From positions 6,888 through 70,887 of the forward strand of contig QULQ01000014.1 of the NCBI GenBank assembly GCA_003490145.1: a DNA stretch of 64,000 bases, in the 5' to 3' direction. Positions 9,074-18,259 of the stretch are shown here, one piece after another (within the stretch, counting starts at the first letter, position 1; the number at the start of each line of letters is the position of its first letter). Position numbers and translations under genes: made by a program. The notes beneath the pieces are model-generated. The model did not search any database. It saw nothing but the letters and a program-made list of their open reading frames with translations, and was not told where the DNA came from. The stretch is from Lachnospiraceae bacterium OM04-12BH (GTDB lineage Bacteria > Bacillota > Clostridia > Lachnospirales > Lachnospiraceae).

Positions 9074-9098
9074 AATATAACAAATTTTGAACCTTCTC

Positions 9099-9187
9099 TT
9101 GACAAGGGCAGTTACAGATGATTATACTGACTATTGTTGAGAAAAGACGGACATTGGGGTTGTATGGAAAGTCATACTGCCCTTTTT
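9099..9187 (+). promoter_or_regulatory. Promoter of the nucleoside uptake operon with an overlapping read-through terminator
   Basis: TTGACA (9099-9104) and TATACT (9123-9128), 18 bp apart, form a strong promoter. AAGGGCAGT (9104-9112), in the spacer, pairs with ACTGCCCTT (9176-9184), which is followed by T residues to 9187. A transcript running on from xpt could fold this 9 bp terminator, while one started at this promoter would lack its left arm. The arrangement would terminate xpt read-through while leaving the new transcript unaffected. The long loop (63 nt) makes this uncertain. Confidence 0.5.
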
Positions 9188-9233
9188 ACGTCAGGTATGC
9201 AAACACCCTAAGAGGGAAAACAGGAGGAGAATT

Positions 9234-10541
9234 ATGAAAAAGAAAGTCGTAAGTTTACTTACAGCTATGGCTTTGACAGTTGTTGCACTGACTGGATGTG
9301 GTTCTACCGCAGCAGATACAACTGACACCGCAGCAGAAGCAGCAGAAGGCACAGAGGAGACGGCTGACGCTGAAGCAGCAGACACAGAGACAGCTGATGC
9401 AGACACAGAGGCAGCTGAGGGCGCAGATATGTCCAGCGTAAAGGCAGGTTTTATTTTCCTGCATGATGAAAACTCTACCTATGATCTTAACTTCTTAAAT
9501 GCAGCAAAGGCAGCTTGTGAAAAGCTTGGCGTTGAATGTGTAACAAAGACAAACATCCCGGAAGGACAGGAGTGCTACGAAGCAGCATGTGAACTGGCAG
9601 ATGCCGGCTGCAATTTCATTTTTGCAGACAGCTTTGGACATGAGGATTATATCATTGAAGCAGCTAAGGAATATCCTGATATCCAGTTCAGCCATGCAAC
9701 AGGAACCAAGGCACATACAGAGAATCTTTCCAATTATCATAATGCATTTGCATCCATTTATGATGGACGTTATCTTGCAGGTATTGCTGCAGGTATGAAG
9801 CTGAATGAGATGATCGATAATGGTGATATCACAGCAGACCAGGCTAAGATCGGTTATGTTGGGGCATATACTTATGCAGAAGTTATCTCCGGTTATACAT
9901 CTTTCTTCCTTGGCGCACGTTCTGTATGCCCTACAGCAACCATGGAAGTAACCTTTACAGGTTCCTGGTATGATGAGACAGCAGAGAAGGAAGGCGCTAA
10001 CAAGCTGATCGAGGACGGATGCGTACTGATCAGCCAGCATGCAGACTCCATGGGAGCTCCTACTGCATGTGAAACAGCTGGTGTACCTGATGTTTCCTAC
10101 AATGGAAGCACAGCAAGTGCATGTCCTAACACATTCCTTGTATCCTCCAGAGTAAACTGGGAGCCTTACTTCGAATATGCTATGACCTGTGTTGCCAATG
10201 GAACTGCTATTGACACTGACTGGTGTGGAAATCTTGAGACCGGTTCCGTAGAGCTGTCTGAGCTTGGAAGCTGTGCAGCAGAAGGCACTCAGGAAGCTAT
10301 TGATGCAGCTAAGGCAGATATCATTGCAGGTAATTTACACGTATTTGATATCTCTACATTTACTGTAGAGGGCAAGACACTGGACAGCTATGAAGCAGAT
10401 GTTGATACAGATGCTGATTATACACCTGATCATGAAGTAGTAGTTGATGGATATTTCCATGAATCTGGAGAAGGCTTCCGTTCAGCACCTTACTTCAATG
10501 TTCAGATCGATGGAATCACCCTTCTGGATACAGCATTCTAA
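9234..10541 (+). CDS. BMP-family nucleoside-binding lipoprotein
   Basis: A 435-residue substrate-binding lipoprotein of the BMP/PnrA (Med) family. The signal peptide ends in LTGC with the lipidated Cys at residue 22, followed by an Ala/Glu/Thr/Asp-rich low-complexity tether (about 25-65) and the binding domain (VKAGFIFLHDENSTYDLNFL...). BMP proteins of this type bind purine or pyrimidine nucleosides outside the membrane. AGGAGGAG precedes the ATG. It is followed by a terminator-like structure and then its ABC partners, so it may be made in excess of them. Confidence 0.9.
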   Translation: MKKKVVSLLTAMALTVVALTGCGSTAADTTDTAAEAAEGTEETADAEAADTETADADTEAAEGADMSSVKAGFIFLHDENSTYDLNFLNAAKAACEKLGVECVTKTNIPEGQECYEAACELADAGCNFIFADSFGHEDYIIEAAKEYPDIQFSHATGTKAHTENLSNYHNAFASIYDGRYLAGIAAGMKLNEMIDNGDITADQAKIGYVGAYTYAEVISGYTSFFLGARSVCPTATMEVTFTGSWYDETAEKEGANKLIEDGCVLISQHADSMGAPTACETAGVPDVSYNGSTASACPNTFLVSSRVNWEPYFEYAMTCVANGTAIDTDWCGNLETGSVELSELGSCAAEGTQEAIDAAKADIIAGNLHVFDISTFTVEGKTLDSYEADVDTDADYTPDHEVVVDGYFHESGEGFRSAPYFNVQIDGITLLDTAF

Positions 10542-10574
10542 CAGGGCCATTTGATTGACTTTTGAATGATTCAG

Positions 10575-10649
10575 AGGGCGGCGCAGCGAATTTCGCCGTG
10601 CCGCCCTTTTTCTATTGTCATACAGTGTGTGATAATAGAAAAAGGGCGG
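10575..10649 (+). terminator. Terminator with an overlapping 16 bp alternative stem
   Basis: GGGCGGC (10576-10582) and GCCGCCC (10600-10606) followed by TTTTT make a normal terminator. The right arm and its T-run, CCGCCCTTTTTCTATT at 10601-10616, are perfectly complementary over 16 bases to 10634-10649, with a 17 nt loop. The second stem excludes the first, as in attenuators. It may let part of the transcription continue into the ABC genes. Confidence 0.7.
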
Positions 10650-10683
10650 AAAATGACGCAAAAGACTCGAAAGGGGATAGAAG

Positions 10684-12216
10684 ATGGAAACCAAAACAGC
10701 CGCAGTGTCAATGAAAAATATTACCAAGACATTTGGCCCGGTAATAGCCAATGATAAGGTGAACCTGGATATTTACAAGGGAGAGATCTTATCATTACTT
10801 GGAGAGAATGGAAGTGGAAAGACAACTCTGATGAATATGCTTTCTGGAATTTACTTTCCGGATGAGGGACAGATATTTATCAATGGAAGGGAAGTAGTGA
10901 TCAAATCCCCGAAGGATGCGCTGAAGCTTGGAATTGGTATGGTACATCAGCATTTTAAGCTGATCGATGTGCTGTCGGCGACAGAAAATATCATTCTCGG
11001 ACTGCCCGGCAAGCTGAATATCAAGGAAGCTTCCAAAAAAATTGAAGATATCTGTAATAAATATGGATTTGAGGTAGATCCGGGTCAGAAGATCTATGAT
11101 ATGTCTGTTTCCCAGAAGCAGACAGTAGAGATTGTCAAGGTACTTTATCGTGGGGCAGATATCCTGATCCTGGATGAGCCGACTGCGGTTCTGACTCCAC
11201 AGGAAACAGAGAAGCTGTTCCATGTTCTTCGTAAGATGAGGGATGACGGTAAGGCGATCGTTATTATCACCCATAAAATGCATGAGGTGGAATCCCTTTC
11301 TGACAGAGTGGCAGTATTGCGGAATGGACAGTATATAGGTAGTATGATGACCAAAGATACCAATGTGACAGAAATGACCAATATGATGGTTGGACATGCA
11401 GTTACTCTGAATATTGAAAGACCGGATCCGGTGGATCCAAGGCCGCGTATAGAAGTGGAAGGTCTTACCATACGGAATGAGGATGGGATACTGAAGCTGA
11501 AGGATGTTTCCTTCACCGCAAACAGTGGAGAGATCCTTGGTATTGCAGGTATTTCCGGATGTGGACAGAAGGAACTGCTGGAAGCGATCGCAGGTCTTCA
11601 GGTAACAGAGTCTGGCAGGATCAGCTATGTGGAGGAAGATGGCACGAAGGAAGAGCTGATCGGTATGGATCCGAGGAAGATCGCAGAAAAGGGAGTATCT
11701 CTTTCCTTTGTACCGGAAGACCGCCTTGGCATGGGACTTGTTGGAAATATGGATCTGACAGATAATATGATGCTCCGTTCCTTCAGAAGGGGACACAGCC
11801 CGTTTACCAACAGGAAATCACCGAGGAAGCTGGCAGAGGATGTAGTAGAAAGTCTGGAGGTAGTAACACCAGGTATTACAACTCCGGTCAGAAGGCTTTC
11901 AGGCGGAAATGTACAGAAGGTACTGGTTGGACGTGAAATTGCATCAGCACCGACGGTACTCCTTACTGCTTATGCTGTGAGAGGGCTTGATATTAACTCT
12001 TCCTATACAATCTATGATCTGATCAATGAGCAGAAAAAGAAAGGTGTAGCCGTTATTTTTGTTGGAGAGGATCTGGATGTACTCCTTGAGCTTTCAGATA
12101 AGATCCTTGTGCTTTGCGGCGGTGAAGTGAGTGGTATTGTAGATGCCAGAAATACAGATAAAAATGAGGTTGGTATGCTGATGACCAGAGTAGGAGGCAG
12201 GAAAGATCATGAATGA
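10684..12216 (+). CDS. Nucleoside ABC transporter, duplicated ATPase subunit
   Basis: A 510-residue two-domain ATPase like those of ribose and BMP-type nucleoside importers. Domain 1 has Walker A GENGSGKTT (about 40-48), signature SVSQKQ (about 141-146) and Walker B ILILDEPTAV (about 160-169). Domain 2 is degenerate, as usual for the class: the P-loop is ISGCGQKEL (about 290), the signature LSGGNVQK is kept (about 406), and the Walker B region reads LLTAYAVRGLD where family members generally have an AxxPTRGLD-type sequence. It ends inside the start of the first permease gene (8 bp overlap). Confidence 0.92.
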   Translation: METKTAAVSMKNITKTFGPVIANDKVNLDIYKGEILSLLGENGSGKTTLMNMLSGIYFPDEGQIFINGREVVIKSPKDALKLGIGMVHQHFKLIDVLSATENIILGLPGKLNIKEASKKIEDICNKYGFEVDPGQKIYDMSVSQKQTVEIVKVLYRGADILILDEPTAVLTPQETEKLFHVLRKMRDDGKAIVIITHKMHEVESLSDRVAVLRNGQYIGSMMTKDTNVTEMTNMMVGHAVTLNIERPDPVDPRPRIEVEGLTIRNEDGILKLKDVSFTANSGEILGIAGISGCGQKELLEAIAGLQVTESGRISYVEEDGTKEELIGMDPRKIAEKGVSLSFVPEDRLGMGLVGNMDLTDNMMLRSFRRGHSPFTNRKSPRKLAEDVVESLEVVTPGITTPVRRLSGGNVQKVLVGREIASAPTVLLTAYAVRGLDINSSYTIYDLINEQKKKGVAVIFVGEDLDVLLELSDKILVLCGGEVSGIVDARNTDKNEVGMLMTRVGGRKDHE

Positions 12217-13312
12217 AAAAAAGAAAGAACCGCTTTTTCATATAGTGAAAAGAAGTGCGCTTCCCTGGTACCAGGCACTTCTGATCCGTATCGCAGCTAT
12301 TATACTGGCATTGATCCTGTGCGCTGTTATTACAACGATAACGACAGGGATTAATCCGATCCAGGTGTATGAATCTATTTTTGCAGGGGCATTTGGCAGT
12401 GTAAGAAAGACTTGGGTCACTCTGCAGAATATTTCCATTCTTCTTCTGATTTCGCTGGCACTGACACCGGCATTTAAAATGAAGTTCTGGAACATAGGAG
12501 GAGAAGGCCAGGTGCTTGTCGGTGGTCTTGCAGCTGCAGCGTGCATGATCTGTCTGGATGATAAAATGCCGGGTGGACTTGTGATTTTATGTATGGTGCT
12601 CGCCAGTATCGCGGCTGGTGCTGTGTGGGGATTGATCCCGGCCTTCTTTAAGGCTAAGTGGAATACCAATGAAACACTTTCCACGCTGATGATGAACTAT
12701 ATTGCCACACAGCTGGTAGCCTTCTTTACGATCGTATGGGAGGTGCCAAAGGGCTCCGGAAAGATCGGTATTATCAATCAGGATACCAATCTCGGATGGC
12801 TGCCACAGGCATTTGGATCCAAATATCTGCTGAGCATTATTGTAGCAGCTCTTGTTACTTTATTTATGTATGTTTATCTGAACTTCAGTAAACAGGGATA
12901 TGAGATCTCTGTTGTAGGTGAGAGTGAAAATACAGCCAAATATGTAGGAATCAAGGTAGAAAAGGTTATTATCCGTACCATGCTGTTATCCGGTGCGGTC
13001 TGCGGACTGGTAGGACTTTTATTAGTTGGCGGGATCAATCATACTGTGACAACTACGATCGCAGGCGGACAGGGCTTTACAGGTGTCCTGGTATCCTGGA
13101 TGTCCAAATTTAATCCGCTTACTATGGTATTTTCCAGCTTTCTGATTATTTTTATGGACAGAGGTGCCAGTGAGATTTCTACAAATTTCGGACTGAATCA
13201 TTCCTATGCGGATATTCTGACTGGTATCATTCTGTTCTTTATTATCGGATGTGAATTCTTTATCACTTACAGACTGCAGTTCCGTAAGAAAGCAGAAAAG
13301 GAGGAACAGTAA
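12209..13312 (+). CDS. Nucleoside ABC transporter permease 1
   Basis: A 367-residue membrane subunit of the branched-chain amino acid/ribose/nucleoside permease superfamily. An N-terminal helix near residues 18-40 is followed by about eight more. The family-typical NIGGEGQ motif is present, as is WNTNETLSTLMMNYIA. It overlaps the ATPase gene by 8 bp and lies two bases before the second permease gene, so the subunits are translationally linked. With its partner it should form the heterodimeric channel for nucleoside uptake. Confidence 0.92.
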   Translation: MNEKKKEPLFHIVKRSALPWYQALLIRIAAIILALILCAVITTITTGINPIQVYESIFAGAFGSVRKTWVTLQNISILLLISLALTPAFKMKFWNIGGEGQVLVGGLAAAACMICLDDKMPGGLVILCMVLASIAAGAVWGLIPAFFKAKWNTNETLSTLMMNYIATQLVAFFTIVWEVPKGSGKIGIINQDTNLGWLPQAFGSKYLLSIIVAALVTLFMYVYLNFSKQGYEISVVGESENTAKYVGIKVEKVIIRTMLLSGAVCGLVGLLLVGGINHTVTTTIAGGQGFTGVLVSWMSKFNPLTMVFSSFLIIFMDRGASEISTNFGLNHSYADILTGIILFFIIGCEFFITYRLQFRKKAEKEEQ

Positions 13313-13314
13313 TC

Positions 13315-14316
13315 ATGTGGAATTTTTTACTTGCCTTTATACCAAGAGCAATCGTCCAGGGAATCCCACTTCTCTATGGAAGTACTGGAGAGATCATCAC
13401 AGAAAAGTCAGGTAACCTGAATCTGGGTATTCCAGGAGTTATGTATGTGGGTGCGATCAGTGGTGTTATTGGATCCTTCTTTTATGAAAGATCTGCAGGA
13501 AGTGCGGCAGCCATGAATCCGGTGCTGGCAATCCTGATTCCCATGCTTTGTTGTCTGATCGGATCCATGCTGATGGGTCTGTTATATTGCTTCCTGACAG
13601 TAACTCTGCGGGCAAACCAGAACGTGACAGGTCTTGCCATGACAACCTTTGGTGTCGGTTTTGGAAACTTCTTCGGGGGTTCCCTGATCAAGCTGGTTGC
13701 CAGTGATGTTCCGTCTATTGCCCTTTCAGCGACCAGCAGTTATTTCAGCAAGTCCCTTCCGTTTGCAGGAAAGCTTGGCTGGTTTGGAAAGCTGTTTTTA
13801 TCCTATGGATTTCTGGCATATCTTGCAGTTATCATTGCAGTAGCGGCGTCCTATTTCCTGAATCATACCCGTGCAGGACTGCACCTGCGGGCAGTGGGAG
13901 AGGGACCAAATACAGCAGATGCGGCAGGAATCAGTGTAACAAGGTATAAATATCTGGCAACCATAGCGGGCTGTATGATCGCAGGTCTTGGTGGTCTGTA
14001 TTATGTCATGGATTATGCCTGCGGCGTTTGGTCAAACGATGCCTTTGGTGACAGAGGATGGCTTGCTATCGCTCTTGTTATATTCACCATATGGCGTCCT
14101 AACGTCAGCATATTTGCTTCCTTCCTGTTCGGTGGTCTTTATATCCTGTATCTGTATATACCGACAGGAATGGATCATATGGAGTATCAGGAACTATATA
14201 AAATGATCCCTTATGTGGTAACCCTGGTGGTACTGGTAGTGACCAGTATCAGGAGTAAGCGTGAAAGTCAGCCGCCGGCAAGTCTTGGACTGGCGTACTT
14301 CAGAGAAGAAAGATGA
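13315..14316 (+). CDS. Nucleoside ABC transporter permease 2
   Basis: A 333-residue permease. The opening PLLYGSTGEIITEKSGNLNLGI, containing the conserved NLGIPGVM-type motif, identifies the second nucleoside permease. About nine hydrophobic helices. AAGGAGGAA precedes the start. It completes the set lipoprotein, ATPase, permease, permease. There is no terminator before ftsH, 27 bp on, so ftsH and corA may be read from the same transcript. Confidence 0.92.
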   Translation: MWNFLLAFIPRAIVQGIPLLYGSTGEIITEKSGNLNLGIPGVMYVGAISGVIGSFFYERSAGSAAAMNPVLAILIPMLCCLIGSMLMGLLYCFLTVTLRANQNVTGLAMTTFGVGFGNFFGGSLIKLVASDVPSIALSATSSYFSKSLPFAGKLGWFGKLFLSYGFLAYLAVIIAVAASYFLNHTRAGLHLRAVGEGPNTADAAGISVTRYKYLATIAGCMIAGLGGLYYVMDYACGVWSNDAFGDRGWLAIALVIFTIWRPNVSIFASFLFGGLYILYLYIPTGMDHMEYQELYKMIPYVVTLVVLVVTSIRSKRESQPPASLGLAYFREER

Positions 14317-14343
14317 TCAAAGAAAGCAGGAAAGGAAAAAAGG

Positions 14344-16167
14344 ATGAATGAGATAAAAAAGCCTAAGAAACCATTGATTTTTTATTACACGCTTGTACTG
14401 GTGATCATAATTCTGATTAATTCCCTTCTGGTTCCCTGGATGGCAAAAATGCAGATCAAGGAAGTAGATTACGGCACTTTCATGACCATGACCGATAATA
14501 AAGAGATCGGAAAGGTAGAGATCCAGAGTAACCAGATCCTGTTTACCAATAAGGATGAATCTGTTATTTACAAAACCGGAGTGATCGAAGATCCGGGACT
14601 GGTGGAAAGACTGCACGATTCAGGAGCAGAATTTGCCAGTGAGATCGTAGAACAGACATCACCGTTACTTTCATTCCTGCTGACATGGATCCTGCCGCTT
14701 GTGATTTTCTTTGCCATAGGTGAATTCCTGAGCAGGAAGATGATGGACAAGGCAGGAGGCGGAGCCGGTTCCATGATGTTTGGCATGGGTAAGTCCAACG
14801 CGAAGGTCTATGTACAGTCATCAGAAGGAATTAAATTTAATGACGTGGCAGGAGAGGATGAAGCCAAGGAGAATCTGACTGAGATCGTAGAATATCTTCA
14901 TAATCCTGAGAAATATAAGGAGATCGGAGCCTCCATGCCAAAGGGTATCCTGCTTGTAGGTCCTCCCGGAACCGGTAAGACCATGCTTGCCAAGGCAGTA
15001 GCAGGAGAAGCAAGCGTTCCATTTTTCTCTATTTCCGGTTCTGAGTTTGTTGAGATGTTTGTCGGTATGGGAGCAGCCAAGGTAAGGGATCTGTTTAATC
15101 AGGCCAAGGAAAAGGCACCCTGTATCGTGTTTATTGATGAGATTGATGCCATTGGCAAGAAGCGTGATGGAAGTATGGGCGGCAATGATGAAAGAGAGCA
15201 GACCCTGAACCAGCTTCTGACAGAGATGGATGGTTTTGAGGGGAATAACGGTGTCATCATCCTGGCAGCAACCAACAGACCGGAATCTCTTGATCCGGCG
15301 CTGACAAGACCGGGACGTTTTGACAGACGTGTACCCGTTGAGCTTCCTGATCTTAAGGGAAGAGAAGAGATCCTTAAGGTACATGCAAAAAAGATCCGCA
15401 TTGCGGAGGACATTGACTTTAACAAGGTGGCAAGGATGGCATCCGGAGCCTCTGGAGCAGAGCTTGCCAATATCGTAAATGAAGCGGCACTCCGTGCCAT
15501 CAGGGATAACAGAAAGTATGCAACCCAGTCAGACCTTGAGGAAAGCATAGAGGTTGTTATCGCCGGTTACCAGAAGAAGAATGCGATCCTGACAGACAAG
15601 GAAAAATGGACAGTAGCCTACCATGAGATCGGACATGCCATGGTTGCAGCCCTGCAGACCCATTCCGCACCGGTACAGAAGATCACGATCATCCCAAGAA
15701 CCTCCGGAGCCCTTGGCTATACCATGCAGGTAGAAGAGGGCAATCATTATCTGATGACAAAGGAAGAGCTGGAGAATAAGATCGCTACGTTGACTGGTGG
15801 ACGTGCGGCAGAGGAAGTAGTTTATAACAGTATATCCACAGGCGCTTCCAATGATATTGAGCAGGCAACCAAGCTGGCAAGAGGCATGGTTACCCGTTAT
15901 GGCATGACAGATGACTTTGACATGGTTGCACTGGAGACAGTAACGAACCAGTATCTGGGCGGAGATGCTTCCCTTGCCTGCTCACCACAGACACAGGCTC
16001 TGATTGATGAAAAGGTGGTAAGCCTTGTGAAGACACAGCATGAAAAGGCAATTTCACTGCTGAAGAATAACAGGGAAAAACTGGATGAGCTTGCAAAATT
16101 CCTTTATGAAAAGGAAACAATCACAGGAGAGGAATTTATGGAGATCCTGAATAAGGAGCAGCAGTGA
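14344..16167 (+). CDS. ftsH: ATP-dependent membrane zinc protease FtsH
   Basis: A 607-residue AAA+ protease. Two membrane helices (about residues 11-33 and 101-123) bracket a small extracytoplasmic domain. The AAA module has Walker A GPPGTGKT (206-213), Walker [13 protein letters not shown] and the second region of homology ending [18 protein letters not shown]. The metalloprotease zinc site is HEIGH (about 427-431) with the distal acidic ligand in SNDIEQAT. The third residue of the zinc motif is Ile rather than the common Ala. It degrades misfolded membrane proteins and selected regulators. Genome context with nucleoside transport genes is unusual; it may be a second FtsH paralogue. Confidence 0.95.
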   Translation: MNEIKKPKKPLIFYYTLVLVIIILINSLLVPWMAKMQIKEVDYGTFMTMTDNKEIGKVEIQSNQILFTNKDESVIYKTGVIEDPGLVERLHDSGAEFASEIVEQTSPLLSFLLTWILPLVIFFAIGEFLSRKMMDKAGGGAGSMMFGMGKSNAKVYVQSSEGIKFNDVAGEDEAKENLTEIVEYLHNPEKYKEIGASMPKGILLVGPPGTGKTMLAKAVAGEASVPFFSISGSEFVEMFVGMGAAKVRDLFNQAKEKAPCIVFIDEIDAIGKKRDGSMGGNDEREQTLNQLLTEMDGFEGNNGVIILAATNRPESLDPALTRPGRFDRRVPVELPDLKGREEILKVHAKKIRIAEDIDFNKVARMASGASGAELANIVNEAALRAIRDNRKYATQSDLEESIEVVIAGYQKKNAILTDKEKWTVAYHEIGHAMVAALQTHSAPVQKITIIPRTSGALGYTMQVEEGNHYLMTKEELENKIATLTGGRAAEEVVYNSISTGASNDIEQATKLARGMVTRYGMTDDFDMVALETVTNQYLGGDASLACSPQTQALIDEKVVSLVKTQHEKAISLLKNNREKLDELAKFLYEKETITGEEFMEILNKEQQ

Positions 16168-16168
16168 T

Positions 16169-17020
16169 ATGCAGAGGGTACTGCGTTTTGAAGAGGCCTA
16201 TAAGGCAGAAAGTATCATAGACAATATGGCACTGCAGAAGGGCGTGCTGAAGGATTATCTGGAAAAGCGCAGAACAGCCGCCTTTGAATCCTATATAAAT
16301 TTTAATCTGTGCAGCTTTGATTTTTATGATGTAGACAGTACTCTGGTAGATACCGCCAGAGTACTTCTGTATCTTGACAGGGAGGATCTGATCATTTTCT
16401 GTGAGGATGAAAGAACCTGTCAGAGCATGAAAAAACTTCTGCCAGAGCAGGAATCAGACAAGGAAATGGCGCTTCGTGGATTTTTTACAGCACTTCTGGA
16501 AAACGATATGGATTTTATCGACAGCTGGGAAAATTCCATTACTGAGGCTGAGGATCAGGCTCTTGCAGGGGATACGAAGGATTATCTTGGAAAGATCATA
16601 GAGTACAGGAAGGAGCTCCTCCGGCTGAAGCGGTATTATACGCAGCTGCAGGTGATCTTTGACGGACTTCTGGATAATGAAAATGGACTTCTTTCAGGAG
16701 AAGCACTGAGGCATCTGGGCATCATAGACAGTCGTATTGACCGCTGCTACAGAGGCGTTCTGAACCTCAGGGATTATGTGACACAGATGAGAGAAGCCTA
16801 TCAGTCTCAGATCGATATTGAACAGAATTCCCTGATGAAATTTTTTACCCTGATCACGGCAATCTTCCTGCCGCTTACCCTGATGGTGGGATGGTATGGC
16901 ATGAATTTCAAAAATATGCCGGAGCTTGCCAGCAGATATGGATATCCGGTATTTATCGTGGTCAGTATATTGGTCAGTATCTTCCTGATCCGGTATTTTA
17001 AAAAGAAGAAATGGCTGTAA
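16169..17020 (+). CDS. CorA-family divalent metal ion channel
   Basis: A 283-residue member of the CorA family. A mostly helical cytoplasmic domain is followed by two C-terminal helices (about 222-243 and 255-274) joined by the defining YGMN motif (GMN about 244-246). These proteins form pentameric Mg2+/Co2+ channels. Shorter than classical CorA (~316). The ATG lies one base after the ftsH stop with AAGGAG inside the end of ftsH, so the two are translated together. A dyad terminator overlaps the stop codon. Confidence 0.88.
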   Translation: MQRVLRFEEAYKAESIIDNMALQKGVLKDYLEKRRTAAFESYINFNLCSFDFYDVDSTLVDTARVLLYLDREDLIIFCEDERTCQSMKKLLPEQESDKEMALRGFFTALLENDMDFIDSWENSITEAEDQALAGDTKDYLGKIIEYRKELLRLKRYYTQLQVIFDGLLDNENGLLSGEALRHLGIIDSRIDRCYRGVLNLRDYVTQMREAYQSQIDIEQNSLMKFFTLITAIFLPLTLMVGWYGMNFKNMPELASRYGYPVFIVVSILVSIFLIRYFKKKKWL

Positions 17021-17049
17021 GGCGATATCGCTTTACAGCCATATTATTT
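17013..17049. terminator. Bidirectional terminator between corA and the D-lactate dehydrogenase
   Basis: A 28 bp near-perfect palindrome (GGCTGTAAGGCGAT / ATCGCTTTACAGCC, one G-T pair) begins inside the last codons of corA. T-rich sequence flanks it in both directions (TATTATTT to the right; the complement of AAAAGAAGAAAT to the left), so it can end transcription of both convergent genes. Confidence 0.75.
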
Positions 17050-17075
17050 CGTATTCGCTTTAGTCTGAGTCATTC

Positions 17076-18065
17076 CTACTTCACATCATTTTTGCTTTCC
17101 TTACCAGCAGCATAGGTAAGTGCGTTCTCCAAAGTGGTTTCAGCAATTGCTTCCATAGCCTCTCTTGTAAAAAAGCCCTGATGGGAGGTGATCATAACGT
17201 TCGGGAAAGAGAGCAGCCTGGCTGTGGTAGAATGCTCCAGGATCTCATCTGAGCGGTCTTCAAAGACATTTTTGGTTTCTTCCTCATATACATCCAGCCC
17301 AACACCGGCAAACTTATGCATACGGATGCCTTCGATCAGATCATCCGTTTTGACGAGGGCACCTCTTGAGGTGTTGACAAGGATCACACCATCCATCATT
17401 TTTTTGATCGTTTCGATATTGATAAGATGATAGGTGTCATCCGTCAGAGGGCAGTGAAGGGAGATCAGATTGCTCCCAGAGAGCACCTCATCCAGTGAAA
17501 CATATGTTACAAAATCCTTTAAGTCCGGATTCTGATACATGTCATAGGCAAGAACCTTCATGCCAAAACCATTGCAGATCCGGCACATGGCAGCACCAAT
17601 TTTTCCGGTACCAATGATGCCGGCGGTTTTTCCATGGAAGTTAAAGCCCATCAGACCGGCAAGACTGAAATCATTTTCCCGTACCTTGTTATAGGCTTTG
17701 TAGAGTCTTCTGTTGCAGGCAAGAGCCAGTGCCATGGCATGCTCGGCAACAGCTTCCGGAGAATAGCTGGGTACACGCATGATGCGGATGCCAAGCTCTG
17801 CAGCTTTCGTAGAATCCACATTATTAAATCCGGCGCAGCGCATCAGAACAAGTGAAACACCCTTGCTGTGCAGGATCTCAAGAGTCTGTTCACCTACGTT
17901 TGAGCTGACAAAAGCGCATACGGCATCGAAGCCCTCTGCAAGGGAAGCAGTACGTGGATCAAGGTCATATTTGATATATTCAATTTCAATTTCCGGGAAC
18001 CTGGAAAGAGCAGCATCAAAGGACTCTTTATCATAACTCTTGGTATCATAAAATAAAATTTTCAT
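17076..18065 (-). CDS. D-lactate dehydrogenase (2-hydroxyacid dehydrogenase family)
   Basis: A 329-residue NAD-dependent D-2-hydroxyacid dehydrogenase that should reduce pyruvate to D-lactate. The Rossmann motif is GIIGTGKIGAAM, the catalytic Arg is in NTSRGALV, the Glu in DVYEEE and the His in SHQGFFT. The start at 18065 is set by GAAGGAGG; an upstream ATG at 18095 has no such signal. Upstream lies a Rex-type box over a good promoter, which fits NADH-responsive fermentation control. Hydroxyisocaproate dehydrogenase is an alternative substrate call. Confidence 0.9.
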   Translation of the reverse strand: MKILFYDTKSYDKESFDAALSRFPEIEIEYIKYDLDPRTASLAEGFDAVCAFVSSNVGEQTLEILHSKGVSLVLMRCAGFNNVDSTKAAELGIRIMRVPSYSPEAVAEHAMALALACNRRLYKAYNKVRENDFSLAGLMGFNFHGKTAGIIGTGKIGAAMCRICNGFGMKVLAYDMYQNPDLKDFVTYVSLDEVLSGSNLISLHCPLTDDTYHLINIETIKKMMDGVILVNTSRGALVKTDDLIEGIRMHKFAGVGLDVYEEETKNVFEDRSDEILEHSTTARLLSFPNVMITSHQGFFTREAMEAIAETTLENALTYAAGKESKNDVK

Positions 18066-18140
18066 GGTAAAACCTCCTTCTATCATTGTAACCATTTTGA
18101 AACGGGTTCATGCGCCTGTTATCTTGTTTTCATGATCATT

Positions 18141-18168
18141 ATTATAGCATGTGTTAAAAAATTAACAA
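18141..18168 (-). promoter_or_regulatory. D-lactate dehydrogenase promoter with a Rex-like operator
   Basis: Read on the minus strand, TTGTTA (complement of 18163-18168) and TATAAT (complement of 18141-18146) are 16 bp apart. The -35 and spacer are covered by TGTTAA-aaaa-TTAACA (18152-18167), which matches the clostridial Rex consensus TTGTTAAnnnnTTAACAA at 13 of 14 fixed positions. Rex is released from such sites when NADH/NAD+ rises. Confidence 0.75.
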
Positions 18169-18191
18169 TACATTTTAGGAAAATTTTAGAA

Positions 18192-18220
18192 TTGCGGTTA
18201 CAGAAAGAATCAGATACAAT
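18192..18220 (+). promoter_or_regulatory. Promoter of the threonine/serine exporter pair
   Basis: TTGCGG (18192-18197) and TACAAT (18215-18220) are separated by 17 bp, about 40 bp before the GTG start. It is a plausible sigma-A promoter, with only three of six -35 bases strongly conserved. Confidence 0.45.
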
Positions 18221-18259
18221 ACAGAGGAAACTATAAATATAGGATCGGGTGAACGAATC

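Noticed and set aside
10795..11796. 333-codon reading frame antisense to the nucleoside ABC ATPase
   Set aside because: Mirror of a strongly conserved sense gene; no family motif or initiation signal.
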